This document shows positions 8,354 to 20,144 of a stretch of DNA of 64,000 nt, one piece after another. The stretch's first letter is position 1. The number at the start of each line of letters is the position of its first letter. A model generated the notes under the pieces. It ran no database searches. It saw only the letters and a program-made list of their open reading frames with translations, and was not told where the DNA came from. Origin of the DNA: Dyella sp. OK004 (GTDB lineage Bacteria; Pseudomonadota; Gammaproteobacteria; Xanthomonadales; Rhodanobacteraceae). The position numbers and the translations under genes were made by a program. The DNA lies in assembly GCF_900114495.1 (NCBI RefSeq), contig NZ_FOZI01000003.1:310001-374000 (forward strand), given 5' to 3'.

Positions 8354-8919
8354 CCGAGGTCGGAGGGGATCAGCGCATAGACCGCCGCGTCCACCGGTGT
8401 GTTGCCTATCACCAGCCGATGGCGAGCCACGCTCTCATAGCTTGCGCCTGCTTTTTCCGCGCAGCGGCGACTCGCAAGATTCTGCTCCGCACAGACGATT
8501 TCGACCCGCACCAGGCCCAGCGTTTCGAAGCCGAAGCGCGCGACGATGGGCACTGCGCGGGCCGCAATGCCTTTGCCTTGCCGCGTGCTGCGCACCCAGT
8601 AGCCGAGATTGGCACTGCGGTGCTGCCGGTCAAACTGATTGAGACCCATGCCTCCGACCACAGCGTGGCTTTCGGTGTCGAATAGCGCAAAGGCAAACAG
8701 CTCACCCTGCTGCCAGCCGGCCTGGGCCAACGCGATCCACGCTTCGCTTTCCTCACGCCGATAGCCGGAGTGACACCAGGGCAGCCAACGTCCTACGCTT
8801 TCCACCGATTCGCTGGCCGCCTCAAACAGCGCATCGGCGTCGCCGGGCTGCCAGGGACGCAGCACCACGGGGGTGTCGGGGAGAGGGAAGGAGGGCCAGT
8901 GATTTTCTTCGCCGGACAT
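8335..8919 (-). CDS. GNAT-family N-acetyltransferase, RimJ/RimL-like
   Basis: A 194-residue acetyltransferase of the RimJ/RimL type, likely to acetylate a protein N-terminus or a small amine using acetyl-CoA. The family pattern is clear: VVLRPWQPGDADALFEA at the N-terminus, ANLGYWVRSTRQGKGIAARA as the acetyl-CoA pyrophosphate-binding region (GKGIA), then LVRVEIVCAEQNLASRRCAEKAG. The start ATG at 8919 (MSGEEN) is preferred; the upstream in-frame ATG at 8964 would run across the folD promoter. It is convergent with the moeB-like gene, with a 19-bp overlap of 3' ends, and divergent from folD. Substrate unknown. Confidence 0.82.
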   Translation of the reverse strand: MSGEENHWPSFPLPDTPVVLRPWQPGDADALFEAASESVESVGRWLPWCHSGYRREESEAWIALAQAGWQQGELFAFALFDTESHAVVGGMGLNQFDRQHRSANLGYWVRSTRQGKGIAARAVPIVARFGFETLGLVRVEIVCAEQNLASRRCAEKAGASYESVARHRLVIGNTPVDAAVYALIPSDLGQVAQS

Positions 8920-8929
8920 GCGATGTCGT

Positions 8930-8958
8930 TTGTGTGCGTATGGACGAGCCCGGATAAT
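8930..8958 (+). promoter_or_regulatory. sigma70-type promoter for folD
   Basis: -35 box TTGTGT at 8930-8935, 17-bp spacer, -10 box GATAAT at 8953-8958. This predicts transcription start near 8965 and a 5' leader of about 20 nt to the folD ATG at 8985. Confidence 0.55.
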
Positions 8959-8984
8959 AGGCATCTTTGCAGGCAGGCACGATC

Positions 8985-9854
8985 ATGAGCGCGCGGATCA
9001 TCGACGGCAAACGCATCGCCAAAGAGCTGTTGGACCGTATCGGCCGGCGTGTCGCCGAGCGCAAAGCACAGGGGTTGTCCGAGCCGGGTCTGGCGGTGGT
9101 GCTGGTGGGCAGCGATCCGGCGTCCGCCGTCTACGTGCGCAAGAAGCACGAAGCCTGCCAGCAGGTCGGTTTCCGCTCCTTCGGGTATGACTTGCCGGCG
9201 ACCACTGGCCAGGAAGAACTGTTCGCGCTGATCGACCGCCTCAACGCCGATCCCGAGATCCACGGCATCCTGGTGCAGTCGCCGCTGCCGGAACATATCG
9301 ACGAAGACGCCCTGGTCGACCGCATCGATCCGGCCAAGGACGTTGACGGTTTCCAGGCCGTGAATATCGGCCGCCTGGCCTTGCGCCGTTTCGGCCTGCG
9401 TCCGTGCACGCCGCGCGGCGTGATGACCTTGCTCGGCCATACCGACCGACCGGTGCGCGGCCAGCACGCGGTGGTGGTGGGCGTGTCCAATCACGTCGGC
9501 CGGCCGCTGCTGCTGGAGCTGCTGATCGCCGGTTGCACCACCACCTGCTGCCATCGTTTTACGCGCGATCTGGAAAGCCATATCCGCCAGGCTGACATCG
9601 TCATCGTGGCGGTGGGCAAGCCGGGCCTGATCAAGGGCGAGTGGATCAAACCAGGGGCCGTGGTGATCGATGTCGGCATCAACCGCCTGGACGATGGCCG
9701 GCTGGTCGGCGATGTTGAATTCGAGCCTGCGGCGAAGCGCGCCAGCTGGATCACGCCGGTACCCGGCGGTGTCGGCCCGATGACGGTGGCCACGTTGCTG
9801 GAGAACACGCTGGAAGCCGCGGAGTCTCGCGGCATCACGCACAAGGTCGCCTAA
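8985..9854 (+). CDS. folD: bifunctional methylenetetrahydrofolate dehydrogenase/cyclohydrolase
   Basis: Interconverts 5,10-methylene-THF, methenyl-THF and 10-formyl-THF with NADP(H); supplies one-carbon units for purines and formyl-Met. The start ATG at 8985 (MSARIIDGK) gives 289 residues, the family norm. Tyr50 and catalytic Lys54 sit in YVRKK, and the C-terminal signature [10 protein letters not shown] is intact. The nucleotide-binding loop reads GVSNHVGRP rather than the commoner GxSxIVGxP, a mild variation. It sits beside guaB and guaA, consistent with purine metabolism, but guaB has its own promoter. Confidence 0.96.
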   Translation: MSARIIDGKRIAKELLDRIGRRVAERKAQGLSEPGLAVVLVGSDPASAVYVRKKHEACQQVGFRSFGYDLPATTGQEELFALIDRLNADPEIHGILVQSPLPEHIDEDALVDRIDPAKDVDGFQAVNIGRLALRRFGLRPCTPRGVMTLLGHTDRPVRGQHAVVVGVSNHVGRPLLLELLIAGCTTTCCHRFTRDLESHIRQADIVIVAVGKPGLIKGEWIKPGAVVIDVGINRLDDGRLVGDVEFEPAAKRASWITPVPGGVGPMTVATLLENTLEAAESRGITHKVA

Positions 9855-11417
<1,563 letters not shown>

Positions 11418-11426
11418 GTGATCCCC

Positions 11427-11456
11427 AGCGCCGGCCCCATGGCCGGCGCTTTGTTT
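11427..11456 (+). terminator. intrinsic terminator after guaB
   Basis: Perfect 10-bp GC-rich stem (AGCGCCGGCC at 11427-11436, GGCCGGCGCT at 11441-11450) with a CCAT loop, followed by TTGTTT. A second hairpin at 11461-11485 (11-bp stem with one G-T pair) follows. Confidence 0.85.
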
Positions 11457-11541
11457 CCATCCGCCGGCGCCTACGGTGCCGGCGGAGCGTTTTCAGAACA
11501 CAGGCGCAGGGCAGGGCACTGCCGCGCATCGGAGCCGGACC

Positions 11542-13122
11542 GTGACCGACATCCATAGCGACAAAATCCTCATCCTCGATTTCGGCGCGCAGTACACCCA
11601 GCTGATCGCCCGGCGCATCCGCGAGATCGGCGTGTACTGCGAGATCTGGGCCTGGGATCACGATCCGGCCGAGATCGCCGCGTTCGGCGCCAAGGGCATC
11701 ATCCTGTCTGGCGGTCCCGAATCCACCACGCTGCCGGGTGCGCCCACGGCGCCGCAGCAGGTGTTCGATTCCGGCCTGCCGATCCTTGGCATCTGCTATG
11801 GCATGCAGACCCTGGCCGCGCAGCTGGGCGGCGCCACCGAGGCGGCCGATGCACGCGAGTTCGGCCATGCCGAAGTGGACATCGCCACGTCCAGCCGACT
11901 CTTCAGCGGACTGAGCGACCACAACACCTGCCACCGCCTGGATGTATGGATGAGCCACGGCGACCACGTCGCCAAGGCGCCGCCCGGCTTCGTGATCACC
12001 GGCACCACCGACCGCATCCCGGTCGCGGTGATGGAGAACGAGGACAAGCGCTGGTACGGCGTGCAGTTCCATCCCGAAGTGACCCATACCAAGCAGGGCA
12101 ATGCGCTGCTCAAGCGCTTCGTCACCGAGATCTGCGGCTGCCAGACGCTGTGGACGGCCGCGCACATCATCGAAGACCAGATGGCGCGCGTGCGCGCCCA
12201 GGTCGGCGATGACCATGTGCTGCTGGGTCTGTCCGGCGGCGTGGATTCCTCCGTGGTCGCCGCACTGCTGCACCAGGCCATCGGCAAGCAGCTCACCTGC
12301 GTTTTTGTCGACACTGGCCTACTGCGCTGGAAGGAGGGCGACCAGGTGATGGCCACCATGGCCGAGCACATGGGCGTGAAGGTGATCCGCGTGAATGCCG
12401 CGGAGCGCTACTTCAAGGCGCTGGAAGGCGTGGCTGACCCGGAAGCCAAGCGCAAGATCATCGGCCGCCTGTTCGTGGAGATCTTCGACGAAGAGTCGGC
12501 CAAAGTCACCGCCGCCGGCGACGGCCACGTGAAGTGGCTGGCCCAGGGCACCATCTACCCCGACGTGATCGAATCGGCCGGCAGCAAGACCGGCAAGGCC
12601 CACGTCATCAAGAGCCACCATAACGTCGGCGGCCTGCCGGAGCACATGAAGCTCAAGCTGGTCGAGCCGCTGCGCGAGCTGTTCAAGGACGAGGTGCGCC
12701 GCATCGGCGTCGAACTTGGCCTGCCGCGCGAGATGGTCTACCGCCATCCGTTCCCGGGCCCCGGCCTGGGCGTGCGCATCCTGGGCGAGGTGAAGCCCGA
12801 GTACGCTGAACTGTTGGCCCGCGCCGACGCCATCTTCATCGAAGAGCTGCGCAGCTGGGATCTGTACGACAAGACCAGTCAGGCCTTTGCCGTCTTCCTG
12901 CCGGTGAAGTCCGTTGGCGTAGTGGGCGATGCCCGCGCCTACGAATGGGTGATCGCCCTACGCGCGGTGGAAACCATCGACTTCATGACCGCGCATTGGG
13001 CGCACCTGCCATACGATTTCCTTGGCAAGGTATCGAATCGCATTATCAATGAGTTACGCGGTGTTTCTCGTGTCGTTTATGACATAAGCGGCAAGCCGCC
13101 GGCTACTATCGAGTGGGAATGA
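11542..13122 (+). CDS. guaA: GMP synthase (glutamine-hydrolysing)
   Basis: Converts XMP to GMP using ATP and glutamine-derived ammonia. The GTG at 11542 is chosen: GGAG at 11531-11534 is well spaced and the N-terminus (M)[19 protein letters not shown] matches the family, giving 526 residues. The class I glutamine amidotransferase domain has nucleophile Cys85 (GICYG) with His177 and Glu179 (FHPEV). The ATP-pyrophosphatase loop SGGVDS is at 231-236, and the C-terminal dimer domain ends in PPATIEWE. It lies after guaB in the usual order. Confidence 0.97.
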   Translation: MTDIHSDKILILDFGAQYTQLIARRIREIGVYCEIWAWDHDPAEIAAFGAKGIILSGGPESTTLPGAPTAPQQVFDSGLPILGICYGMQTLAAQLGGATEAADAREFGHAEVDIATSSRLFSGLSDHNTCHRLDVWMSHGDHVAKAPPGFVITGTTDRIPVAVMENEDKRWYGVQFHPEVTHTKQGNALLKRFVTEICGCQTLWTAAHIIEDQMARVRAQVGDDHVLLGLSGGVDSSVVAALLHQAIGKQLTCVFVDTGLLRWKEGDQVMATMAEHMGVKVIRVNAAERYFKALEGVADPEAKRKIIGRLFVEIFDEESAKVTAAGDGHVKWLAQGTIYPDVIESAGSKTGKAHVIKSHHNVGGLPEHMKLKLVEPLRELFKDEVRRIGVELGLPREMVYRHPFPGPGLGVRILGEVKPEYAELLARADAIFIEELRSWDLYDKTSQAFAVFLPVKSVGVVGDARAYEWVIALRAVETIDFMTAHWAHLPYDFLGKVSNRIINELRGVSRVVYDISGKPPATIEWE

Positions 13123-13193
13123 GGCTGGGTTTGGCTTTGGCTACTTCTTGAGCCAAGGCGAGCTGCGCTACTTTTCTCATGAATGTCATGTAA

Positions 13194-13694
<501 letters not shown>

Positions 13695-13704
13695 GGCTGC
13701 GCGC

Positions 13705-14601
13705 TCAACGATCCCAGTAGCGCTCCAGCCCCCAGAGCTGTTCCAGCGATGATGCTGCCTTGGCGGTGGAATCAGTCGCCGTGCGCTTCGCCCAGCGTCG
13801 GAACGCCTTGAGCTCTTCATGTCCCTTGGCTTCCGGCAACCATTCGCGGCAGAGCGCGCGACCGGTCATGCGGTCATGCGCCTCGCCAAGGTGGGTCTGC
13901 AGCTCGGCCAGCTGATCCAGCCAATGACGCGTGGCATGGCGGGGGAATAGCGGCTGGAACAGTTCCATGGTGTAGCGCAGTTTCTTGGTAGTGGTACGCA
14001 CGCGATGCAGGTGTTTGCGTCCATCTTCCAATCGTTCCGCGCGCTTATGCAGCTGATGGAGGCGGGCTTCGATCAACCCGGCGCCGAGCTGGCGTAGCGC
14101 CTGGTCCGTCATGGGGGCGCGAGCTTCGCGCCAATCGCGGAATGCACGCAGGGATGGCGCGAGCGGCGTATGCCGCAGGCCATCGACCGCCCGTTGATGC
14201 AGCTCGGCGCGGCGCGTCTCCAGGGCCTGCTGCCAGGCATCATCGAAACGTCCCTGGGCGATAAAGGCGGGCAGCGTTTCGTCGAGCAGAATGTCGATAT
14301 CGCGGGCTTGGCCCGTTGCGTTGCGAAAGACTTTGAGTTGTTCGATCAACGCCTGCGGTTCGTCGCCGCCGAGCGCCTGCGCCACGCGGTCGAGCGTGGC
14401 GGTGATGCGGCGCAGTCCAACGCGCCACGCATGCAACGATTTGGGCCGGTAGTGCCGCAGCAGTTCGGTGCGGGCAGTTTCCGCCTTGTCCAGATAGCTC
14501 TCGTACGTATGGCACAGCGCCCCGAAAGCCTCGCCGGAAGGCGCCCGTCTTTTGGGCGGAACCGGGTGCGTGGCGGACTGGTCTTGCGGGGTCGGGTGCA
14601 T
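13705..14601 (-). CDS. CHAD domain protein
   Basis: A 298-residue all-helical protein of the CHAD family, a conserved histidine, alpha-helical domain that binds inorganic polyphosphate. Visible features are LHAWRVGLRRI (about 55-65), FRNATGQARDIDIL (about 92-105), HLHRVRTTTKKLRYTMELF (about 197-215) and LQTHLGEAHD (about 235-244), together supplying the characteristic His/Arg/Lys-lined groove. No catalytic domain such as a CYTH triphosphatase is attached. It is convergent with tadA (10 bp apart) and stands alone on its strand. Polyphosphate binding is inferred from the family. Confidence 0.85.
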   Translation of the reverse strand: MHPTPQDQSATHPVPPKRRAPSGEAFGALCHTYESYLDKAETARTELLRHYRPKSLHAWRVGLRRITATLDRVAQALGGDEPQALIEQLKVFRNATGQARDIDILLDETLPAFIAQGRFDDAWQQALETRRAELHQRAVDGLRHTPLAPSLRAFRDWREARAPMTDQALRQLGAGLIEARLHQLHKRAERLEDGRKHLHRVRTTTKKLRYTMELFQPLFPRHATRHWLDQLAELQTHLGEAHDRMTGRALCREWLPEAKGHEELKAFRRWAKRTATDSTAKAASSLEQLWGLERYWDR

Positions 14602-14772
14602 AAGTTCGACTCAGACAGCTGCGGGTGGGCGTGGCTGCGGCTTCCACGCCGCTAGCTTTAACCGAAGCGCTCCCTGCGCTTCTTGATGCAGATCAGGACG
14701 AACAATGACCGGCGCAGTCGCCTGAGCCGGGCCATCTACTTTGCTACAAAAAAACCGAGTCCGCGAGCCACC

Positions 14773-15636
14773 TCAGCCCAGCAGGGCCAAGGCCTCGGCC
14801 ACGGGTTGCTCGATTTTCAGGCTGAACAGGCCGTCCGCCCGGGTCCGCCCCCGGTTAACGGCGGCGATCGGCTTGCCCGCCTTGGCCGCCGCGTTTACGA
14901 AACGGAAGCCGGAAAACACCATCAGCGACGAGCCAGCCACCAGCACCGCATCCGCCGCCGCCAGGCTACGTGTGGCCGCCTCCACCCGCTCGCGCGGCAC
15001 GCCTTCGCCGAAAAACACTACGTCCGGCTTGAGGATGCCGCCGCATACCGGGCAGGGCGGGATAACGAACAGGGAAAAGTCGTGCCCGTCCAGGTCGGCA
15101 TCGCCGTCCGGTGCATCGGTTGCTTCCAGCGCGGCCCAGGCCGGGTTGCGATGCTCCAGTTCCCGCTGGAAATCCTGGCGTGGCATCAGCCGCCCGCAAT
15201 CCATGCAACGCACCTGATCCAGCCGGCCGTGCAGATCGATCACGTGCTGGCTGCCCGCCGCCTGATGCAGGCGATCCACGTTCTGCGTCAGCAGCACCTC
15301 CACGCGCCCGGCCGCTTCGAGCTTCGCCAACGCAAGATGCGCTGCATTGGGCCGGGCGAGCGAAAAACGCCGCCAGCCGACCAGACTGCGCGCCCAGTAG
15401 CGCTGCCGTGTGCGTAATTCACCCATGAAAGCCTGGAAGGTCACCGGTTGCGGACGCTTCCAGCCGCCGTCTTTATCGCGATAGTCGGGAATGCCCGAAT
15501 CCGTACTGACCCCAGCACCCGTCAGCACAAACAGTCGGCGATGACTTTCGATGAAGTCGTGCAGTCGTTGCCGGTCCTGCTCTAGCGCAGTGGCATCGAC
15601 TAAGCCGGCGGATGAAGACATCGCATCGGTATCCAT
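14773..15636 (-). CDS. Sir2-family NAD-dependent protein deacylase (SIRT4-like)
   Basis: NAD-dependent protein deacylase or lipoamidase. Sirtuin motifs are complete: GAGVSTDSGIPDYR at 40-53, TQNVDRLH at 117-124, catalytic His136 in DLHG, and zinc ligands Cys144, Cys147, Cys195 and Cys198. The sequence DVVFFGE (205-211) and the TQNVDRLHQAAGS stretch resemble the SIRT4-like class II group rather than CobB, which favours lipoyl or other acyl removal. The gene starts 9 bp after the HAD hydrolase stop on the same strand, so the two form an operon. Confidence 0.88.
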   Translation of the reverse strand: MDTDAMSSSAGLVDATALEQDRQRLHDFIESHRRLFVLTGAGVSTDSGIPDYRDKDGGWKRPQPVTFQAFMGELRTRQRYWARSLVGWRRFSLARPNAAHLALAKLEAAGRVEVLLTQNVDRLHQAAGSQHVIDLHGRLDQVRCMDCGRLMPRQDFQRELEHRNPAWAALEATDAPDGDADLDGHDFSLFVIPPCPVCGGILKPDVVFFGEGVPRERVEAATRSLAAADAVLVAGSSLMVFSGFRFVNAAAKAGKPIAAVNRGRTRADGLFSLKIEQPVAEALALLG

Positions 15637-15645
15637 CAGCGCACC

Positions 15646-16362
15646 TCAGGCCGCGGCCCGCGGGCCCAGTTCGCCCACGGCCGCCGCGATGCCATCAGCG
15701 CCTTGCACCTGCACTACGCGCGGCGAGGTAGCCGCGAAATCGGTATCCGCCTCGTGCGCCCAGGTCACGTGGTAAGGCATGTACACGCCCCAGCCACCCA
15801 GCGTCACGACCGGCGCGATATCCGAACGCAGCGAGTTGCCGACCATCGCGAAGCGCTCCGCTCCCATGCCGAACTCGCCCAGCACACGGCGATAAGCGCG
15901 CTCGTCTTTCTCCGACACGATCTCGATGCGATGGAACAGATCGGCCAAACCGGAGCTCTCCACTTTCTGTTCCTGATGGAACAGGTCACCCTTGGTGATC
16001 AACACGATCTTGTATCGCGCCGCCACCGCCTCGACCGCTTCGCGGATACCCGGCAGCAACGTCACCGGATGCGACATCACATGCTTGCCGATGCCGATAA
16101 TGCGATGCAGGTCGGCGGCGCTGATGCGCGAGCCGGTGATCTCGATCGCCGCTTCCAGCAACGACAGGGTCATGCCCTTGGCGCCGTAACCGAACAGCTT
16201 GATATTGCGCCGCTCGGTGGCCAGCAGGCGATCGTGCAGGCGCAGGTTGCCCAGGTCGACATAGCGGCCCACGATCTGCTCGAACTCGGCGTGCGCTTCC
16301 TGGTAATAGCCCTCGCTGTGCCACAGCGTGTCGTCGCCGTCGAAACCCACAAGCTCAATCAC
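15646..16362 (-). CDS. HAD-superfamily hydrolase
   Basis: Phosphatase-like protein of the haloacid dehalogenase superfamily. Motif I is FDGDDTLW, supplying the nucleophile and acid/base aspartates; motif II LITKGD, motif III lysine (SEKDERAY) and motif IV VGNSLRSDI are all in place, with a helical cap between I and II. The GTG at 16362 is preferred because GGGAAG lies about 8 nt upstream; a TTG at 16395 gives 11 more residues. It is the first gene of a two-gene operon with the sirtuin and divergent from an MFS gene. Substrate not evident. Confidence 0.82.
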   Translation of the reverse strand: MIELVGFDGDDTLWHSEGYYQEAHAEFEQIVGRYVDLGNLRLHDRLLATERRNIKLFGYGAKGMTLSLLEAAIEITGSRISAADLHRIIGIGKHVMSHPVTLLPGIREAVEAVAARYKIVLITKGDLFHQEQKVESSGLADLFHRIEIVSEKDERAYRRVLGEFGMGAERFAMVGNSLRSDIAPVVTLGGWGVYMPYHVTWAHEADTDFAATSPRVVQVQGADGIAAAVGELGPRAAA

Positions 16363-16434
16363 GTCAAAACTTCCCGTCAGTTCGTTCAAAACCAACGCAA
16401 ACGATAACGCAGGAACCGCTGTGGCAATACGGTC

Positions 16435-16464
16435 ATGACGCGCTGCAGCATCCGCGTTTACAAT
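16435..16464 (+). promoter_or_regulatory. possible promoter of the MFS gene
   Basis: ATGACG (16435-16440), 18-bp spacer, TACAAT (16459-16464), 41 bp upstream of the MFS ATG. It is a moderate match to sigma70 consensus in the divergent intergenic region. Confidence 0.4.
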
Positions 16465-16505
16465 AGGCGGGTGCGCCGCTGCCGCACGCCATCTCCGATG
16501 TACTC

Positions 16506-17711
16506 ATGACCCAGGTTGCTTCCGCTGAGTCGACCCGCGACCAGCGCTCCCGCGTGATGGTGCCCATCCTCAGCACCGTCGCCTTCACTTTTGTCACCTA
16601 TCTGACCATCGGCCTCTCGCTGGCCGTGCTGCCGGGCTTCGTGCACAACCAGCTCGGCTACGGCGCGATGCTGGCCGGTCTCGCCATCAGCGTGCAGTAC
16701 GTGGCGACGCTGATCAGCCGTCCGCACGCCGGCCGCATGGCCGACACCCTCGGCCCGAAACGCACCGTGCTGACCGGTCTGATCATGTGTGCCGTCAGCG
16801 GCGTGTTTCTGTTGCTGGGCGCGTTCGCCGCGGGGCATGCCGTGCTCAGCCTCACCCTTATCCTGCTCGGCCGCCTCGCACTTGGTTGCGCAGAAAGCTG
16901 CGTGGGCACCGGCTCCATTGCCTGGGGCATGGGGCAGGTGGGCCATCAGCACACGGCCCGCGTGATCTCCTGGAACGGCGTCGCCACCTACGGCGCACTC
17001 GCCGCTGGCGCACCGCTTGGCATGTGGTTGGAAGGCCTGTTCGGCTTTGTCGCGATCGGTGCGACGACATTTGCGCTGATGGTCATTGCCATTCCACTGG
17101 CACGCCGGAAGCGCGCCACGGCTGTCGCAGCAGGAGAGCGTGCGCCATTTCTGCATGTCGCCGCGCGCGTGGTGCCTTATGGCATGGGGCTCGCACTGGG
17201 TTCCGTCGGCTTCGGCTGCATCGCGACCTTCATCACTTTGTTCTATGCCGCGCATCAATGGCGAGGCGCGGCGCTGACCCTGAGTGTGTTCGGCGTGATG
17301 TTCACCTGCGTGCGTTTCGTCTTCAGCCGCACCATCAATTGGTGGGGCGGTTATTACGTGGCGATGGTGTCGTTCGCCTGCGAGGCGGTGGGCCTGCTGA
17401 TCCTGTGGCAAGCCAGCGGCGCCATCATGGCGACCGTCGGCGCCGCCATCGCCGGTCTGGGTTTTTCGCTGGTATTCCCCGCGCTCGGCGTCGAGGCCGT
17501 CAATCGCGTTCCGGCGCACAGTCGCGGCTCCGCATTGGGTGTGTACTCGGTCTTCCTCGATGTGGCGATGGCGATCACCGGCCCGGTGGGCGGCTGGATC
17601 GCCAGCGGCATGGGCTTCGGTGTCGTCTATGCCTTGGCTGCTGTAGCGGCGATGCTCGCCGTGGTACTCACCTTGCTGCTGCGCCTGCGCACGGGGCCCG
17701 GGTTCGCGTAG
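16506..17711 (+). CDS. MFS transporter, YhhS/arabinose-efflux type
   Basis: Inner-membrane major facilitator with about twelve hydrophobic helices over 401 residues. The family motif A is visible in the loop after helix 2 (GRMADTLGPKRT), and helix 5 has a GxxxGPxxG-like pattern (GALAAGAPLGMW). Proton-driven efflux of a small metabolite or drug is the usual role of this group; the substrate cannot be read. Its last 85 bp overlap the 3' end of the convergent AraC gene. Confidence 0.83.
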   Translation: MTQVASAESTRDQRSRVMVPILSTVAFTFVTYLTIGLSLAVLPGFVHNQLGYGAMLAGLAISVQYVATLISRPHAGRMADTLGPKRTVLTGLIMCAVSGVFLLLGAFAAGHAVLSLTLILLGRLALGCAESCVGTGSIAWGMGQVGHQHTARVISWNGVATYGALAAGAPLGMWLEGLFGFVAIGATTFALMVIAIPLARRKRATAVAAGERAPFLHVAARVVPYGMGLALGSVGFGCIATFITLFYAAHQWRGAALTLSVFGVMFTCVRFVFSRTINWWGGYYVAMVSFACEAVGLLILWQASGAIMATVGAAIAGLGFSLVFPALGVEAVNRVPAHSRGSALGVYSVFLDVAMAITGPVGGWIASGMGFGVVYALAAVAAMLAVVLTLLLRLRTGPGFA

Positions 17712-18556
17712 CGCGCACGTCCGATGCGGCGATAGTCCTTCGGCGTCATGCCGAAATGGCGATGGAACAGCTCGCCAAAATGCGAGGCCGTGGCAAAGCC
17801 CAGCTTGTCGGCGATGGTCGCGATGGGCTGGTCGGTTTCCAGCAAGCGCCGGCTGGCGAGATGCAACCGGTGCGTGCGCACGTAATCGCTCCAGTTCATG
17901 CCGACCTGTTGCTTGAAGCGCCGGCTGAAATACGCCGGCGACAGCGCGCACAAAATAGCCGCCTGTTCCGCACTGGGAGCATCAGCAGGATGACGACGCA
18001 GGCGCTCGATGGCGGGTCGCAGGCGCTGCAATCCGGCAGCATCGGTGGCCAGCTTTTCGCCGCGGTTGATCGGCGCGCGTACCGCCGCACGCAACAGGGC
18101 TTCGGTCAGCGGCAGGGCAAGCGGATCGGCGGCATCGAGTCCGGCGAGCCAGTCCGCGATCTGCCTTAGGCGCCGATAGAGCGCATGATCCGGCCGGGCA
18201 CAGAAGGGCTGCTTGAGCCGCTCCATACCGGGAGCGCGCGCCAGCGCATCTCCAACCGTCGCCTCGATCTGCACCAGCACCCAGTCGCGCGGCCCCGGTG
18301 CCAGCGCAAAATCGTGGTGCTGCATCGAAGGTACGAAGGCGATGCTGTGCGGGATTAGCGCATAACGCTGGTCATCGGCGACGAAAGCGCCGCCCACCTG
18401 GCCAAACAGCACCAGCTCATAGACATCATGGAAGTGCAGGAACGAATCGCTGGCACCCGCCTCCTGTCCCTGCCGGATTCGTTCGGCGCGCACCGGTGCG
18501 CCCGGGCGTAGTTCCACCGGTTCGCAGATCGGGCGTTCGAGATGGGGCAGGGCCAT
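17627..18556 (-). CDS. AraC-family transcriptional regulator
   Basis: A 309-residue regulator with an N-terminal cupin-like sensor (HFHDVYELVLFGQVGG at about 41-56) and a C-terminal double helix-turn-helix of AraC type (about 190-285), ending in the family signature ATASHFGELFHRHFGMTPKDYRR. It begins 16 bp after the GH13 stop on the same strand, so it is the third gene of a PhyH-GH13-AraC operon and may control it. Its 3' end overlaps the convergent MFS gene by 85 bp; both frames look fully intact. Confidence 0.88.
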   Translation of the reverse strand: MALPHLERPICEPVELRPGAPVRAERIRQGQEAGASDSFLHFHDVYELVLFGQVGGAFVADDQRYALIPHSIAFVPSMQHHDFALAPGPRDWVLVQIEATVGDALARAPGMERLKQPFCARPDHALYRRLRQIADWLAGLDAADPLALPLTEALLRAAVRAPINRGEKLATDAAGLQRLRPAIERLRRHPADAPSAEQAAILCALSPAYFSRRFKQQVGMNWSDYVRTHRLHLASRRLLETDQPIATIADKLGFATASHFGELFHRHFGMTPKDYRRIGRARYANPGPVRRRSSKVSTTASIAATAAKA

Positions 18557-18572
18557 CGCTCGTGTTTACCTG

Positions 18573-20144
18573 TCAGCGCGTTCCCAGCACGCGCACCTGC
18601 ATAGGATGCAACATCTCGTCGGCTGGATGCGCTGAGCCGCTATGCAGCAGATCGCTCCATGCGATGCCGGTAATCGCCGGGGGCAATGCCGGCTTTGCAT
18701 CCGTGCGACCCAGGTTCACCAATAACAGCGTTTTCCGCGAACCTTGTTCGCGCAGCAGGCAGAGCACGTCCGATCGGTCGTCGCAGAGGAGGCGCTGATC
18801 GCCCTCGCGCAGTTCGGGTCGCGCTTGCCGCAACGCCAGCAACTGGCGATACCAACGATAGAGTGAGTCGGGCCTGGCCAGTTCTTCTTCCAGCGACACG
18901 CCGTCGTGCGAGCGGCTGAAGCGCTGGGTCCACCACGGCTGCTCGCCCTGATACCAGATAGCAGAACCGGTAGCCATCAGATCGGCCTTCCAGCGGAACG
19001 CTTCGCGCGACGGAATCTGGATGCCATCGGACAACGGGATGTTCTTGAACGCCCGCCCGCGCATGCCCAGCTCCTGGCCGTAGTAGATCAGCGGCGTGCC
19101 CTTCAGCAGCAGAGCGATCGCGGCACCGGCTCGCGCCCGGGCCGGGTCGTCGCCAACCGCAGACATAAAGCGGTCGACGTCGTGGTTCTCCAGAAAGATC
19201 AGCTGCTCCTTGCCAGCCGGCGTGATCGCCGCGGTGTCACGCACCGCTTTGATGATGGCCTGTTTGTCGAGCTGTATCAGTGCACCGCGCAACGGAAAGG
19301 CGAACACCATGTCCGCATGGCCGCGCACCAGCCAGTCCTGGCCGAAGCCCCAGTCGGATTGCTCGGCAATGATGCGCAGCGCCGGCCGCCGCGCTTTCAG
19401 CGCCTGGAACATCGGCGTCCAGAAGTCCGCGAACAGATGCGTGTTCAGTCCCTTGTTATCCAAGTCGTCCATCATGTGGTCGATGCGGAAGCCGTCCACG
19501 CCATCCGCGCCGCTGCCGTCGCCATGCGGATCGGCCCAGAACAACAGCAGTTCCTGGAAGTACTGTTTCACCGCCGGTTGCTTGAGATCGACCATGGCGA
19601 TGCCGTAATCGCGGCCGTCGTAGGCCGCCCACTTGGGCTTGTCCATAAACGGCTCGACGACACGGTGCGAGGGATCGCGCCACAACAGATAACTGGCGTA
19701 GCGGCTCTTTGGCTGACCGATCGATTCGCGCCACCAGGGATGGCCTTCCGCTACGTACTGGAACTCCTCATCGCGATAGACCTTCAGGCCACGCGTATGG
19801 GCGGCCCGCACGAAGGCGAAGTAGTCATCCATGCTGCCGTAGGCCGGATCGATGGCCTTGAATTCAGTGGCGAAGTAATTGTGGTAATACGGCGAGGGCT
19901 GCAGCGGCGTCAGCAGGATTGAGGTGACACCAAGCTGCTTGAGGTAATCGAGCTTGCTAGTTAGGCCCTTGAGGTCGCCGACGCGGTCGCCGTTGCTGTC
20001 GTAAAAGCTGCGCTCAAAGATTTGGTAGAACACCTCATCGGGCGCGCGGGCGCGCGGTGGACCATCAGAGGCATGCGCGTAACCAGCCGCTACAACGAGC
20101 AGAAACAGCAGGCGCCGCACTGTCGATAAGCATGCTGTGTTCAC
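18573..20144 (-). CDS. secreted GH13 alpha-amylase-family glycosidase with unusual region I
   Basis: Exported GH13 enzyme, likely acting on alpha-glucans or an alpha-glucoside in the periplasm or outside. The GTG at 20144 overlaps the PhyH stop (GTGA) and is preceded by GGGAG; it yields 523 residues with a signal peptide ending near YAHA. The catalytic aspartate is Asp222 (DGFRIDHM), the acid is Glu261 (IIAEQSD), and the transition-state aspartate is Asp322 (FLENHD). The usual region I DxxxNH is altered: the stretch reads RDEEFQYV, keeping Asp but with Gln-Tyr in place of Asn-His. It could be a hydrolase or transglycosylase of an atypical subfamily. Confidence 0.82.
   Translation of the reverse strand: MNTACLSTVRRLLFLLVVAAGYAHASDGPPRARAPDEVFYQIFERSFYDSNGDRVGDLKGLTSKLDYLKQLGVTSILLTPLQPSPYYHNYFATEFKAIDPAYGSMDDYFAFVRAAHTRGLKVYRDEEFQYVAEGHPWWRESIGQPKSRYASYLLWRDPSHRVVEPFMDKPKWAAYDGRDYGIAMVDLKQPAVKQYFQELLLFWADPHGDGSGADGVDGFRIDHMMDDLDNKGLNTHLFADFWTPMFQALKARRPALRIIAEQSDWGFGQDWLVRGHADMVFAFPLRGALIQLDKQAIIKAVRDTAAITPAGKEQLIFLENHDVDRFMSAVGDDPARARAGAAIALLLKGTPLIYYGQELGMRGRAFKNIPLSDGIQIPSREAFRWKADLMATGSAIWYQGEQPWWTQRFSRSHDGVSLEEELARPDSLYRWYRQLLALRQARPELREGDQRLLCDDRSDVLCLLREQGSRKTLLLVNLGRTDAKPALPPAITGIAWSDLLHSGSAHPADEMLHPMQVRVLGTR

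Noticed and set aside
13137-13156. Terminator after guaA
   Set aside because: Only a 6-bp TTGGCT/AGCCAA stem without a T-run; too weak to call.
16458-17951. 497-codon minus-strand frame opposite the MFS gene
   Set aside because: Antisense to a well-supported membrane transporter; low-complexity composition and no start signal.
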